Shown here in pieces: positions 33,755-46,205 of a DNA stretch of 64,000 nt. This DNA comes from Vombatus ursinus (taxonomy: Eukaryota > Chordata > Mammalia > Diprotodontia > Vombatidae). The DNA lies in assembly GCF_900497805.2 (NCBI RefSeq), contig NW_020954611.1:3438409-3502408 (forward strand), given 5' to 3'. The first letter of the stretch is position 1, and each line of letters starts with the position of its first letter. The translations under genes and the position numbers were made by a program. The notes under the pieces were generated by a model that did not search any database, had not been told where the DNA came from, and saw only the letters and a list, made by a program, of their open reading frames with translations.

Positions 33755-35880
33755 TTTAAAACTCTCAAGATTGGTGATTCAACTCTCTTCACCCAGAAGA
33801 GAAAAGAACAGACATACACAGAGGTCAAAGACTGAGGGCATTTTTAAGGCCAATGTCCTCAGGGAGGAAAAGGCCCCACGGCCTCTCCTCTTACAGCACA
33901 GTCTCTCACCAAATGCCAAAGTCAAGAGAGCCTGCTGGTAGTTTTATGATCAGAGACAACCGTTCCAAGAACAGTAGCCAGCCCAAGTGAAATCCCTATT
34001 CCAGTAGAAAAAGGACATTTCAGTGACCAGAATCTGTGCTTTTCAGAAGAATTAAGGATAACATTCCTAAAAGTAAGAAAATCCCTAAGGACGTTTAACA
34101 CTCACTTGATTTAGCCTCTGAAATTTCACTTAATTTGTAATTTGTGAATAAATCGTTTTTCTTAGGCCAGTTAGGGACTTCTTAATCAATTAGAGATCTG
34201 AAATCTAGCTTGTTCTCTGCTTTTGCTTCATGATCAGAGACAGTCATGCCTGGTAGGGATTTCCTGAATTATTGAAGCTCTGGAATTTAGCCAGTTCTTT
34301 GTAGTCCCGTATGTGTTCACCACCAAATCCCAGGATGAGACTGAATTGAACATTTCTCTCCTAGAAACAAGAACCACTGGAAATCCTCTGCAGAAAATAG
34401 CTATGAAGGCAAGTGGATGAGGTAATTCTTCTTATGTTGCCATTCCTTTTGTGAATTTGTTATCAGTTTAGATAAATAGCTACAGAACTGCTTCAGCCCC
34501 CTCAAATATGGAACAAGGGGATCACCAGGCTGCGTTCCTACTGTGAGTAACCTCTGGGATACAGCCCCAGTCCCAGCTAGGTGCTTTTCCATTAGACCTC
34601 ATGGTGCCTTTGTGGGCCTGTTTTCAGCCCATCTGATTCTTCCCTTTACTCTTTCCCTTTCCTTCACGTAGATGGGCAACGTGAATATCTACTGTTTCTT
34701 CCGAGGGGCAGGGGTGTCTGGGCAAAGTCATTTCAGCTATCAAGGAACCCTAAGGTAGGGCTGATGTCTTCCTACATGATAGATATGAGATTGACCTGGT
34801 GCCCTCTGCGACTCACACATCAAGACGTGTTGGGGACACTGCTGAGTGAGTGTTCTAACTATTAAAGTTCTCCACTTGTTAATTCGTGAGAGCCCAACCT
34901 TATCCAGGGCTGTTTATCTTCTTATCTGGATTGTGATTCCTTTGTTTTGGGATTGAAGAGTTTAAGAGGTTGGTAGGGAGTGATTAATCTGCTATTTTGC
35001 AAGTCAGACCTCTCCTTATAACAAGATCATATGCTTACCCTAAAGAGTAGACTTCATTTTATAGCTTGCCACTGTGCCCTGGGCAGGGGACTATTTCTTG
35101 ATTTCTCTAGTTATTCTTTAGATTAAGGCTAGGCTACCTAGTCAGAGCTCGCATATCTCCTCAGGCCTTCTTAATGCTTGTAAAATGGGTTTGTTTTCCT
35201 CTCCAGATTGGCAGCCTCCAACAATGGACCCTCAGGGTGTTTCTACGTGCCCCTAGTGAAGTGAATATATAGTCTTTGTGGCCAGTGCTGTTGTTAGATA
35301 AGAGTGTCATAAGCTGTAAACTTAGCCTTGGTTTCTCCACACACATCACACTGTCTATTTTACTGAATATAGAGGGATACAGGTTTCCAGAATGTAGGAG
35401 CACAATGGGAACTGATAAAGGCACATTTCATATGTAGTGGAGTCTGGTGCACATACAGAACTCCTACGATGGCATCGATCTACTCGGAGAACAAGGGAGG
35501 GCCCCTTCCAGCAGATCTGTGATGATGTATAAGGCAAATACCTTGGAGAGACTGCAGAGCATTTGTAGATAGGGAAGGGTCTTTGATTGATTCTCAAGCA
35601 TTCAATATGGACTCTCAGTTTCAGTTGCCTCTTCTTGCTTGGCCTCATTTGGTAACTTCTTAACTCAAGGCATCTGGTTGAGAGACCATGCCGACCTGGA
35701 GAATTTTAAAAGGAATCTGGGAGTGGGAGTCCAGGCCAGGTTTTGCAGATAGTGCAGATAATGATGAGCTAAGGACCAATGAGCAACCTCTGAGAGTGAC
35801 CTTCGGGACCTCATGGCACTGATCGTTGAAAGGACCAATCCCTTAGAAATACCACCTTTGAATGTGGATGTGGTGGGACC
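33755..35880. other. No gene recognised
   Basis: 2.1 kb of unique-looking sequence. Minus-strand frames at 35161-35424 and 35355-35648 (87 and 97 codons) show no family features. An acceptor-like 'ttgttttcctctccag' ends near 35206 without a following coding segment I can identify. Confidence 0.4.
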
Positions 35881-35884
35881 AATG

Positions 35885-36035
35885 CTATGGTAGAAATTGC
35901 AATGGATTTGGAGTCAGGGCCTCTAGGTGGAACCCCACCTTGAATGACTATTACCTGTGTTACTTTGGGTAGGTTGTTTCATCTGGGGGGGGGCGGTTCA
36001 GTTTTCTTATGTACAAATTGATAGTGTTAGGAGTG
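35885..36035 (+). mobile_element. MIR fragment
   Basis: 'atttggagtcagggcctcta', 'tgtgttactttgggtaggtt', 'ttcagttttcttatgtacaa'. Confidence 0.65.
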
Positions 36036-36212
36036 CTGGTTCTGCTCTGCCTTAGTGTCTCTGATGATTCTTCCCACTGCTGGGAAGAATATGGGGCAGA
36101 GATGAATCAGGAGAACTTCCTAGATGTGGGAGAAAGCCTAGGCAAATGCTCAGTGACAGGTGATGGGGTCTTATGTGGATGGAATGCCAAGAAGGCCACT
36201 GTGGCTAGACTC

Positions 36213-36356
36213 CAGGGGTGGGAAACCTGTGGCCTCAGTCTTTTTGACTGAGTTCAAGTTTTACAGAACAAATCCTTTTATTAAGGGGATTTGTTCGGTG
36301 AGATTTAGGGCTGTACTTGAGGACCTAGAAAGCCATATGTGGCCTCCCCATCCCTG
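36213..36356. mobile_element. Palindromic hAT MITE, internally deleted copy
   Basis: Same family as 33542-33744: 'caggggtgggaaacctgtgg', shared interior 'caagttttacagaacaaatc', right end 'ggcctccccatccctg'. One arm is shortened, so it is 144 bp. Flanks 'gctagact' and 'gctagacc' give a near-perfect duplication. Confidence 0.88.
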
Positions 36357-36917
36357 GCTAGACCATAGATCATGAGAAGGGGGATAACATATAATGAGGC
36401 TGGAAAGATAGATTGGGACCAGGCTGAGAAAGGCTTTAAATGACAAACACAAGAGTTTATATTTTATAATAGAAACAGTAGGGAACCAATGCATTTACTG
36501 AGTTAGGGGAATGAGACATAATCACACCTGTGCCCAAGGAAAATCATTTTATTTTCTGAGTGGGGGATGGATCATTGCGTGGAGAGATGAGGCAGTAAGC
36601 CCAATTAAGACGCCATTGCGATAGTTAAAGTGAGAGGCTATGAAGGCCTGAAAAAGGATTGTGGCTAAGTGAATAGTGCGAACGGGATGGATATGAAAGG
36701 TGCCATGAAGGAAGAGATAGCAAGATTTGGCATCTGATTGGAGTGGTATGAGTGAGAGTGAGGAGTGCAGGATGATGCCAGGCTTGCAAAACTGGGAGGG
36801 TAGGAGAATAGTAGAGCCCTTGGCAGAAACAGGGAAGTTCAGAAGAGGGGGCTGGGTTTGGGCAAAAGATCAGTTCAGCTTTGTACACTGTATGTTTGAG
36901 ATGTCTGTGGGGGTCTG

Positions 36918-37082
36918 GTTTGAAATATCTTTTTTTTTTTCAGTCAAAGACAAGGTTTATTAATGATCCACCATAATAGCCAGACTCTTGAGAAATCTGA
37001 GAGTCTGCGAGGTATTGGCTAGATTCTAAAAATCAGAGCAGTGGCTAGATTTTAGGAATCAGAGCCCAGTTTGAAATATCTT
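36918..37082. repeat. 14-bp target-site duplication
   Basis: 'gtttgaaatatctt' at 36918-36931 and 37069-37082, bracketing an A-tailed insertion. Confidence 0.93.
36932..37068 (-). mobile_element. Short A-tailed retroposed insertion, origin unknown
   Basis: Minus-strand reading: about 125 bases with an internal near-duplicate ('tctagccactgctctgattt' and a partner), then AATAAA near 36958, 'ccttgtctttgactg' and a poly(A) tail. The perfect 14-bp duplication and the tail show copying from an RNA. The AATAAA-CTTGTCTTTG end resembles retroviral LTR transcripts, but an mRNA 3' end is equally possible. Confidence 0.8.
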
Positions 37083-37137
37083 AAAGGCATTTGTTGATGT
37101 GGGACTGGAGCCCTGGGGAGAGACTTGGGTTGGAAAC

Positions 37138-37260
37138 ATATACATATTTTATATATATATATACATATATATATAACATGTATGTATGTGTATATACAAT
37201 ATATACATACACATATTTATAATATATACATACACATATTTACATATATATGTCATATGC
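37138..37260. repeat. TATA/TACA-rich microsatellite
   Basis: Interrupted TA, CATATA and TATGTA repeats with internal near-palindromes, inside the L2 copy. Confidence 0.93.
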
Positions 37261-37439
37261 ATAGAGATGAAGATTAAATCCCTGGGAGCTGATGAGGTCA
37301 TCAAGTGAGAGAATCTAGGAGAAAAGAAAAAAAGGCCCAGGACAGAGCCTCAGAGAACAATCACAGTTAGGAGCATGGTGGTATGGATGGTACTTCTATA
37401 AAAGAGATTGAGAAGAACAGATAGACAGGTAGCGGTAAT

Positions 37440-38350
37440 TTCACACTTTCCAAGCCTTTATCAGGATACTTGAGAACCAGATTTCATTAAATCTTGTTTG
37501 TAGAGAATAAGTGAAAGAGTTGACCTCTGTTTATACCCACTATCATTGTCCTCAACAAGTCTTCCCAGTTCACCATCCATTCTGCCGAGCCTTGCAGGCT
37601 GCTCACAGCCTTAGCAGTCAGATGGGGTTGAGGGTTGTATGTATTGAGCTGCCCAAATTCTAGAAATGCAGGAACTCTGCTTCTCTTTGCCCTCCTCCAG
37701 TTTAGTGATAAAGTAGTCTGGAAAAGGCTCACGTGTGTGTGTGCGTGTGTGTGTGTGTTGGGCAGGAATAGTAGGGTGGGAAGGATATTAATAAATATAG
37801 TACTGTTTTCTTGACTGTTCTTTTGAAATGACAATTACTTTCCTGGATCTGGTTCTAGCTCATTGGCACATGTAGCTATTCATTAGGGGTAGCTTCAAGA
37901 GGCTGGGGCTGTGATTTCTTTTAACATTCTATTAGCAAAGAGAAGGTTGATCCAAGATGATGAAGTACCACAGAGGAAGCATACGGTAAGTTTCCCTCCC
38001 CCCCTACTCCTCCAGACAGAATTTGAAAATGTAGTAGGTTGGGAACTGACTGGAAAAATCCAAGAACAAGTCACAGCAAACCATTTTGTTTCCCCAGCCC
38101 AGCTCAGCAGAGAAGTCTGTGGACGTGGGGATGGGGTCTGGCCAGGAGTGGGTGGCATGGGATACTCCAGAGCTCAGGTTTAGCCTCAGTTTTAATTTAT
38201 AATATGATAAATATCAATAGATATAACCCACATAAACAAAATTCAATAAATTTAAGAGTGGAGAGGGGTTCCAAGACCAAAAACCTTGAAAACATTGGGT
38301 TTAGGTCATCCAGTAAAAATATCCTCTTTAAAAAAATAATCTTGCTTGTA
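37440..38350. other. No gene recognised
   Basis: Contains a (TG)n tract (37735-37757). A donor-like 'gcatacggtaagt' near 37980 and an acceptor-like 'ctactcctccag' at about 38015 are only some 30 bases apart, so they do not make an intron. No coding family recognised. Confidence 0.4.
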
Positions 38351-38354
38351 AAAC

Positions 38355-38480
38355 CTAGAATCATAAAGTGTTAGATCTGAAAAGGTCTTTAGAGATCATC
38401 TAGTATAATTACTTCATTTTATAGATGAGGAAACTGCGGACCACAAAGGTAATTGCTTTTCCTAAGACAGTATCCTTATC
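38355..38480 (-). mobile_element. MIR3-like SINE fragment
   Basis: 'ttagatctgaaaaggtcttt', 'tttatagatgaggaaactgc'. Confidence 0.7.
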
Positions 38481-38581
38481 ACAAATATCTAGGTGGGCCC
38501 TGGGCACAGGTTGAATAAGACCAAAGATTAATTAAAGAGAGATGAGAATTTAATATAATGTTAAATGATCCCTGATGTTAG

Positions 38582-38936
<355 letters not shown>

Positions 38937-38974
38937 GTATTTTATTATTTCTTAGTCTTCTTGGGAGTGACATT

Positions 38975-39360
38975 TTATTCATTTATTCATTCTGTAATTT
39001 TACAAGTATTCCTTGAGAACTACTCTGTGTGAGACCCTGGAATAAGTGCTGTGGGGGATACAAATAGTGTAGTATAGTCCTTGATTCATATCTTGATTTA
39101 TATCATGGAACTTACAAACTAGTGGAGAGAGGAGATAAGGCAAATGCACGAATAGCTGAAATACAAAATAGAATAGGGCAGCAGTGTCAGAGTGGGATAA
39201 AGGATTCGGGAAGTTCAGAGAAGGAAATGATTACTTCTAGTTATTTTGAGTGGAGTAGAGACTTCCCTGCATCAGGGAGGTCTTCCTTTAGGATGTGGCA
39301 TTTGAGCAGGGCCCTGAAGGATGTGCTGGACAGAGAGACCTGAGAGAGAAGGAGGAAGCC
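38975..39360 (-). mobile_element. L2/L3 LINE 3' region, antisense
   Basis: 'acaagtattccttgagaact', 'aataagtgctgtgggggata', 'ggatgtggcatttgagcagg'. It lies in the intron after the SRCR exon. Confidence 0.75.
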
Positions 39361-39628
39361 CTTGTTTGGATATAGCAGTTCTGGTATACTGGATAAAAAA
39401 ACTCAGGCTCATTTTATACCCCCATTTTACGTTTACTCACAAATATACCATGTGCATAAATAAACATCAGCTGTGGTTGTCCTTCTGATTTGCTAAAAAC
39501 CTCACAGGGCAAATGCATCTAACCTATTGTTAGGATCTTCATTACAGATCAGCCATGTTAATGCCTTTGTCAGTATGTCCATCTTAATCTGTAAGCTCCA
39601 AGGAAGGATGAAATTTTCACATATATGC

Positions 39629-39822
39629 ATGTTGTTCAGTCATCTCATTTGTGTCTGACTCTTCGTGATTCCATTTGGGGTTTTCTTTGGTAAAGATATT
39701 GGAGTGGCTTGCTATTTCCTTCTCCAACTCATATTACAGATGAGGAAACTGAGGCAAACAGGGTTAAGTGACTTGCCCAGGGTCACATAGCTAGTATGTG
39801 TATGAGGCCATATTTGAACTCA
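39629..39822 (-). mobile_element. tRNA-headed SINE with RTE-type tail, antisense
   Basis: 'ttggggttttctttggtaaa', 'ccttctccaactcatattac', 'cccagggtcacatagctagt', 'catatttgaactca'. Confidence 0.88.
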
Positions 39823-39824
39823 TT

Positions 39825-40870
39825 TTTGGGTCCCACTTCTGCCATTTAGAGACTAGTAGAGTGAGTCTGATCCCCTCCTTTCTTTTCTCTACATTACAGC
39901 CTTTGACTTTTTTTTTTTTTGATGCTTCTGTCTTGAGAGTCTTTGAGACACTCTCTAGTCTCCCTGACATGCAGCTATATGCCCTCATCTCCATCCTGGC
40001 AATTGTCATCTGTTTGGTCTTTATTTTTTGAGAGACTGGGGAAGAAATTAGAAAAAAAAATTAGTCTTTTTTGGGCTGCCTGAACTTGTAGGCAAATTAA
40101 GGAGATTTTGTGGGACGTAATAAAAATCCAAGTACATGAAATTGCCTTAATACTTCATTGATAATAAGTTATTCTTTTGTCAATCTAAGCTATCTAGAAT
40201 ATAGCTGATAATCACAAAGTAAGTACAAATGGCATCTGAAAAGCCACATGTACAGCCCATGAAGTCTACAGTAAAGCTTATGCTCTTTGTTAATGGGAGG
40301 GCTTCTTTCATCCTTACCCAGAAACTATATACTCATATTTTGTATACAGTTCTAATAAACTTAGTTATCTGGTTTCTAATATCTCGGCAGGGTAGAAGCA
40401 ACAATTAAAGAGGTATAAGGAAGTGGGAATTATTGAAGATAAGGTTGTTGACAGCAATGAGAAGTAAAGTAGGGGAGGAGGCAAAAAAAACTTAAAAGTA
40501 GGCATAAGAACTTAAAAAAAGTAGCAGTTTAGGAACATTTGGTATATGGGCAAACAGTTCTGTGTACTTGTTATTTCCATTTTACAGGCAAGAAAATGAT
40601 GCCCAGACTGGTGCATAAAATGTGGAGGAGATAAACTTCATGCCCCACTCCCCAAATTTGCCCAGGGTGAGCTCTTTCCCTACTCCCACCCAACTTTGAG
40701 GGAACATTTGCAAATGGCTCTAGAGTATTCTATACATACTGGCTATGTGAACCTGGGCAAGTTACTTAATCTCCACTGCCTCCAGACAGCTTCCCAAGAC
40801 TGAAAGTTATAGATAAATTGCTGATATACATTACTTTTCATATTCCTTTGCTGATGAAATTATGTCTGTA
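39825..40870. other. Intron of the DMBT1-like remnant, mostly unassigned
   Basis: Two MIR-like scraps (about 40545-40620 antisense and 40722-40795 sense, 'ggctatgtgaacctgggcaa'). The rest has no recognised content. Confidence 0.5.
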
Positions 40871-40871
40871 T

Positions 40872-41090
40872 GAAAGGAAGGAAAGAAGGAAGGAAGAAGG
40901 GAAGGAAAGGAGAGAAAGGAAGGAAGAGGAGGGAGGAGAAAAGAGAGAGAAAAAAGGAAGGAGAGGAAAGGAGGGATGAAGAAAGGAGGGGAAGGAAGAA
41001 ATGAGGAACAGAGAGGAAGGAAGAGAGGGAGGGAGGGGGAGGAAGAGGAAGAGAAGGGAGGAAGAAAAGTAGAGAAAAGGGGAAGAGAAC
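40872..41090. repeat. Polypurine GGAA/GAGG-rich tract
   Basis: About 220 bases almost only of G and A on the + strand. Long serine/leucine/proline-rich minus-strand frames (40838-41096) are translations of this tract. Confidence 0.95.
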
Positions 41091-41091
41091 A

Positions 41092-41195
41092 AACATTTAT
41101 TAAGTGCCTATTACATACCTAGCACTGTGTTAAGCACTTTACAAATATTATCTCATTTGATCCTCACAACAACCCTAGGGGGTAGTGATATTAAG
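41092..41195 (-). mobile_element. MIR-type SINE fragment
   Basis: 'aaacatttattaagtgccta', 'tgtgttaagcactttacaaa', 'tcctcacaacaaccctaggg'. Confidence 0.85.
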
Positions 41196-41414
41196 ATTTT
41201 ATTACCTCTGTGATTACCAATCCTTTGTGGCATCCATCTTTGCTCCACAGAACTTTAATCACTAGAGGTAGGGAACAGGTACAGTAGAAATTCTTCCTGA
41301 ATGTCTGCCATTTTCTTTGCCAAACCATAGCATGCTGTGGAGGAGTAAATTTATCAGATTCATGCCTGAACAAATGCATTATGTCTTGCTCAGTGAATGA
41401 TACCTCCTGACTTT

Positions 41415-43740
41415 GAAAGAAATGTTTTATTGATATCTTTTGTTTTTTATTGTCTTCACTATCCACTGTATCCCTTCCTTGATGCCTCCCAGAAAGTCAT
41501 TCTTTTTAAGAACGTTTTTAATAAAAAAAGAGGAAGTTTTAAAAAATTAGCAAAATCAATCAAGACTGAAAAAAAATCAGATAACATATGCAATATTTCA
41601 ACTCTATCACTCCTAAGGATGGAAAGGAGTGGGGTGAGGTATCTTTTCATGCTCCTTCTTTGGAAGCAAGCTTTTTCTTCATATTTTGCAGCCACCAGTT
41701 TTAATTTTATCGTGATTGTCTTTTCCATTTCCATTGTTGTAACCATCGTAAATGTTATGTTCCTGGCTCTGCTTACCTCACTCTGCATCAGTTCATGTAA
41801 GATTTTCTATGTTGTATGCATCACACTCATAATTTCTTAGAGAACAATAATATTCCATTCCGTTCATATACTACAATTTGTTTAGACATTTTCTCAGTTG
41901 ATGGGCATCAATTTTGTTTTCAGATCATTGCTGCCACAAAAAGCACTGCTTTAAGTATTTTGGTATATATGAAGCCTTTCTTCTTATCAGTGATCTTCTT
42001 AGGGTGCATGCCTAGGAGTGAAATCTCAGGTCCAAAGGGTATAGACATTTTAGTCACTTGATTTACATAATTCCAAACTGATTTCTAAAATGTTTCTATC
42101 AGATCATTTCCCCACTAATAATATATTAGTGTGCCATTTTCTCTCCAACACCTCCAACAACATTGGCCATTAACATTTTTTGTCATCTTGGACAATTTGC
42201 TGGGTTGAGATAAAACCTCAGTTGTTTTGATTTTCATTTCATTTATTATTAATGATTTGGAGTATTTTTTTGGATGTTTGCTAATAGTGTGCAATTCCTC
42301 TTTTGATAACTTTTCATTCATATTTTTGATCACTTCTCTAGTGGGGAGTGGATTTTGGTCATATATTTCTTGTAAATGTTTGCAAATCTTGTATATCAAG
42401 CCATTATCAAAGATATTAGATAAAATATTGCATTAGACTGCTTTTCTTATATGCTAGATGCATTAATTTTGTTTGTGCAAAAGTTTTAAAATTTCATGCA
42501 ATCAATTATATTTCATATTTTTTAACTGCTTCTATCCCTTATTTGGTCAAGAATTCATCCTTTACCTATAGCTGTAAAAGGTAAATTGCCTGCTCCTATT
42601 CTATTTTTTTTTAACAGTATGGTAGAAGTAGAGCAATCTACCATTGAATGAAATTACTTAATGAAACTACTCTTTCTATTTACTGCTTCCTGGATTTTAT
42701 TATTATTACTAAGGTACAATGCTGCTAATCTGGGACTTTGTCTTGTGACCTGAAATGTTGATGAAGCTGTTGTCTCTGTCTCTTTGCTGTTTCCCTAGGG
42801 TTTTCTAAGTAAACCATCATGTCAGAAGCAAATAGGAGTAGTTTTGCTTCTTATTTGCCTATTTTTATGCCTTCATTTTTTTCTTGTCGTAGCTGTTGCT
42901 AGTATTTCTAAAATTATATAAAATAATAGCAGGGAAAGGAGACACACTTGCTTTACTCTTATTTATGTTCATTGAGGAAATTTCTGATGTATCCCCATTT
43001 TACATAATACTTGCTTTGGGTTTTAGATAGATAACTTTTATCATACAAAAACCCTCAACCTTTATTTTGTAAGGATTTTATATATGTATATGTATATATA
43101 CACATATGTAATCATATGTATATGTGTAATTTACTTTGTCAAAGCCTTTTTCCTTCATCTATTGAAATAATCATGTAGTTTAGAACATTTTTATTTTTAG
43201 TATGATTATGTTGATTATTTTCCAAATGTTTAATCATCCTCGCATTCCTGGTATAAATTGAATTATGATAAATAGTCATAATGGATGATTTTTTGGGATG
43301 AATTGCTATAGTCTCTTTGACAATATTTTATTTAAGATTTTAGAATTGATATTCATTATTGGTATTGACCTACAGTTTCCTTTCTCTGATTTATGCTTTC
43401 CTGATTTAGATGTCAGGAGCATATTTGTTTCAAAAGGGAGTTTGCTAGAGTTCTTTGTCAATTTTTGAGAAAAATTTGTGTAAAATATGTATTCATTTTT
43501 AAAAACATTTAATCCATCAGGTCTAATAGGTTATTCTTCTTCTTTTGAAATTGGATTGTATAAGATCTTTATTTGATATTCTATTAATTGTTATAGTTTA
43601 TATTTTTGGAGATAATCCTCTATTTCTTTTGTGTTATCCATTTTGCTGAGAATTGTATATATAACTATACACAGTAGGTATTGATTTTTCCTCTCTGTTA
43701 AATTCATTACCTTTAAAAGAGAATTCTGGTGGATTTGCTG
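41415..43740 (-). mobile_element. L1 LINE, reverse transcriptase to 3' UTR, antisense
   Basis: 3' UTR at the left ('ctcttacctcactctgcatc'-like text near 41775, 'ttctcagttgatgggcatca' near 41890), ORF2 C-terminal part, then the reverse-transcriptase region. On the minus strand near 42835 the active site reads 'LFASDMMVYLENPRE', so the first catalytic Asp of FADD is Ser, and stops are frequent. It occupies most of the intron between the SRCR and CUB exons, opposite to the gene. Confidence 0.88.
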
Positions 43741-43854
43741 ATTTCCTGCATTCCAAGATACTCATTCCCTAAGTGGTATTACATTGTGCAAAAAAGCAAT
43801 ACCAATAAGACTAATGAACGTACAAGTTTTAAATGGCATAAGTGTCTGATTTTA

Positions 43855-43965
43855 GTTAAAAAGTGCTTTCACATCTATGGTCATGTTTGATTTTCACAAC
43901 AGCTCCATGAAGCCAGTATAAAGAGGATTATCATTTCTATTTTATATATGGTCAGGCCGAGATCT
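43855..43965 (-). mobile_element. MIR fragment
   Basis: 'gtgctttcacatctatggtc' and 'gaggattatcatttctattt'. It lies just upstream of the CUB exon acceptor. Confidence 0.6.
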
Positions 43966-43988
43966 GAATTCCTGTTTTGTTTTTACAG

Positions 43989-44120
43989 TAAATTACTCTT
44001 GTAGAGGCTTCCTTTTCCCACCCTCAGGGAGAATCTTCAGCCCAAATTCCCCTGGAAACTATCCAAAAAACACCAAGCTTTTCTGGGTTACCTTGTGACC
44101 ATAGTATTTGGAGATGTTCA
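43989..44120 (+). pseudogene. DMBT1: DMBT1-like exon: CUB domain, first half
   Basis: Acceptor 'ctgttttgtttttacag' then a phase 1 exon reading 'NYSCRGFLFPPSGRIFSPNS' and 'PGNYPKNTKLFW'. This matches the DMBT1 CUB start ([31 protein letters not shown]). After the Trp about nine residues are lost with a change of frame. The end reads VTIVFGDV plus the first two bases of Gln (human VTVIFRDVQ), up to a consensus donor CA|GTAAGT. The cysteine normally before the Trp is replaced (KLFW for KCVW). Confidence 0.9.
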
Positions 44121-44924
44121 GTAAGTGAAAAGCCTTTTGACAGAATGGAAAACAACCAAATTGAAACAGTGAATTTGAAAAAAAAACTAACAAAACAACA
44201 GGGCTATCTACAGGAATTTTGTGCTATCAGACCTCTAGAAATAGTTAAGGGATACATCAACATGTAAGGGGCGGAAAGTTCTGTCCCTGACAATGATCAG
44301 CAGCAAGTGCTGGTTTAATTCAACAGTTATATTATCCCTAGACAGTATGGGATGGTGATGGACAATTCAAACAGTCAATGATATGGGATTAAGGAATCGT
44401 GGAGTTTGCAAAAGTCCTTTTCTCCTCCCCCTTCCCACTGTTGATTCAACTCAAGAAGAAGGTCCTGAAGAATATATGAGGTTCCTGTGTATTCTGTGAC
44501 TTCAGAAATGTCCTGTCTGATGGATATTTTGAATTCAGGGAAACTCCTGTCCAGCTGACAGTTTTAAGACAGGTTAACAGGTTGAATACTTCACCAACAT
44601 CCATATGCTCTCTCTTGCTAAATGCCTTTCTCTATCATCCCTGTGTTATTTTTTCCCGGTTGCATTTCAGTGGATTGTTAAAAATTATCAAAAGGATTAG
44701 ATTGCCACTTGCTTTCCTGATTAGGATGTTTGTTTATTGGAAGACATTATCAAAGGGCCAATCTAGTATGTGACCTGTCAAAAATTATATACTTAGGTGG
44801 TCAACTTGACCAAGAAGAAGACTAAAATTCATTACCTTTATTGACAAAGATTATTATTTTTAAACTTGTTGCTACATAAAAATGTTTTTACCTTCTTACC
44901 CACTAGTTAATAATGATGATAATG

Positions 44925-45130
44925 ATGTAGCACTTCATATACATTATGTCATTTAAATCTTATAAAAGCCCAGTGTGGTAGGTGGTAGGTGTTAACTCCA
45001 TTTTATAGATCAAGAAAATGAGATCAGGGAGACTAAGTGACTTATCTATTTATAATCACACAATTAGCAAGTATGAGAATTAGCATTTGAATTCAGGTCT
45101 TCCTGACCTCCAATATCTCTTATTCCATGC
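44925..45130 (-). mobile_element. MIR-type SINE
   Basis: 'actccattttatagatcaag', 'aatcacacaattagcaagta', 'catttgaattcaggtcttcc'. Confidence 0.85.
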
Positions 45131-45317
45131 TGCTACAGCACCTTTATGTATTTCTTATTGTAATTTTTAAGGCTTTTTGGGATTCCCTTTATTCCCTATA
45201 TTTTAAAGCATCATAACACTGTACATTTATACAATGTACTATAGTTAGAAAATACTTCGTATATTGTATTTCATTTGAGGGTGACATCAATTCTGTGCCA
45301 CAAGATAGGTATTATTA

Positions 45318-45536
45318 TCTAGGTGGCACAATGGATAGAGTGTTGGACCTGGCTGAATATGGTTTGACCCTGGGCAAGTCATTTAACTTCTATCTTCATT
45401 GGTTCCTTATCTGTAAAATGGGTATAATAATATGCTGACCTCCCAGAGTTGTGAGGATAAAAGGAGATAAAATTCATAAAATACTTTGCAAATCTTAAAA
45501 ATGCTATATAAATGCTAGTTATTATTATTATTATTA
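45318..45536 (+). mobile_element. tRNA-headed MIR-related SINE
   Basis: 'ctaggtggcacaatggatag', 'tttgaccctgggcaagtcat', 'ccttatctgtaaaatgggta', 'atgctatataaatgctagtt' and a TTA repeat tail. Confidence 0.88.
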
Positions 45537-45549
45537 GCCTCCACTTTGG

Positions 45550-45700
45550 ATATCATAAGATAACAAGACTTAGAATTGGAAGAGATTTTAATCACTATCT
45601 CTTGGCCTAACTGAACTTCATTTTTAGACAAGGAAAGACATAGAAAGGTTAAACGACTTACTTGCTTAACATCACACAGCCAGTAATCAGTGGAGTCACA
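45550..45700 (-). mobile_element. MIR3-like SINE
   Basis: 'gacttagaattggaagagat', 'aacatcacacagccagtaat'. Confidence 0.65.
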
Positions 45701-45984
45701 ACTGCAACCTTGGTTTGTTAGGAGCAAGTCCAGTGCTATTTTATTTAGGACATAATATCTCCCACCACTATAATTCAAAATGGCATTTTGTGCAGGGAGG
45801 CACTTCCTCACCCAAGATACCAAAAAGCACTGGGCACAACCACCTCATTTATCCCCATCCTCATGATGGAGCTGCCTTTTCTTACAATCCCCATGGGTGA
45901 GGTCCAGACTCTAGCCAGATCTACTGCACCTGCAATGGGATTTTCCTCTTCATCTCTCTCCTCATCCTCACCAACCCATTCAAG

Positions 45985-46205
45985 CCTGTCAGTAATACAT
46001 TTTTATTAGGCACCTACTATGTGCAAGACACTGTGCTATATGCTGGATATACAGATAAAGGCAAAACATAGCCCCTGATCTCAAGAAGCTTATGGTTTAA
46101 TGAGAGAGACAATATGCAAACAACTGTGCACAAACAAGCTATATATAGGATAAATTGGAAATAATCAACAGAAGGAAGGCAGTAGTATTAAAAATGGCAG
46201 AAGGA
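45985..46205 (-). mobile_element. L2 3' end, antisense
   Basis: 'aggcacctactatgtgcaag', 'tgagagagacaatatgcaaa', 'tatatataggataaattgga'. Confidence 0.85.

Larger units (their letters stand above)
36365..37435 (-). mobile_element. L2 LINE ORF2 region, antisense
   Basis: Long old copy: 'ctgagaaaggctttaaatga', 'gatgatgccaggcttgcaaa', 'tatgtttgagatgtctgtgg', then after an insertion 'gatgaggtcatcaagtgaga' and 'cccaggacagagcctcagag'. It contains a 137-base retroposed piece and an AT microsatellite. Confidence 0.85.

Noticed and set aside
35490-35560. ICDD motif considered as another SRCR exon
   Set aside because: Only four residues fit, a stop follows at once, and the rest of the SRCR pattern is absent.
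36009-36251. 80-codon frame with a signal-peptide-like start (MYKLIVLGVLVLLCLSVS)
   Set aside because: Its start overlaps a MIR fragment and its end runs into a hAT MITE, so the frame is a chance join of repeats.
37911-38183. Possible exons around the donor-like 'acggtaagt' near 37980
   Set aside because: The paired acceptor is only about 30 bases away, too short for an intron, and no coding family is recognisable.
40838-41096. Two 78-84 codon frames rich in Ser, Leu and Pro
   Set aside because: They are the complement of a pure polypurine tract.
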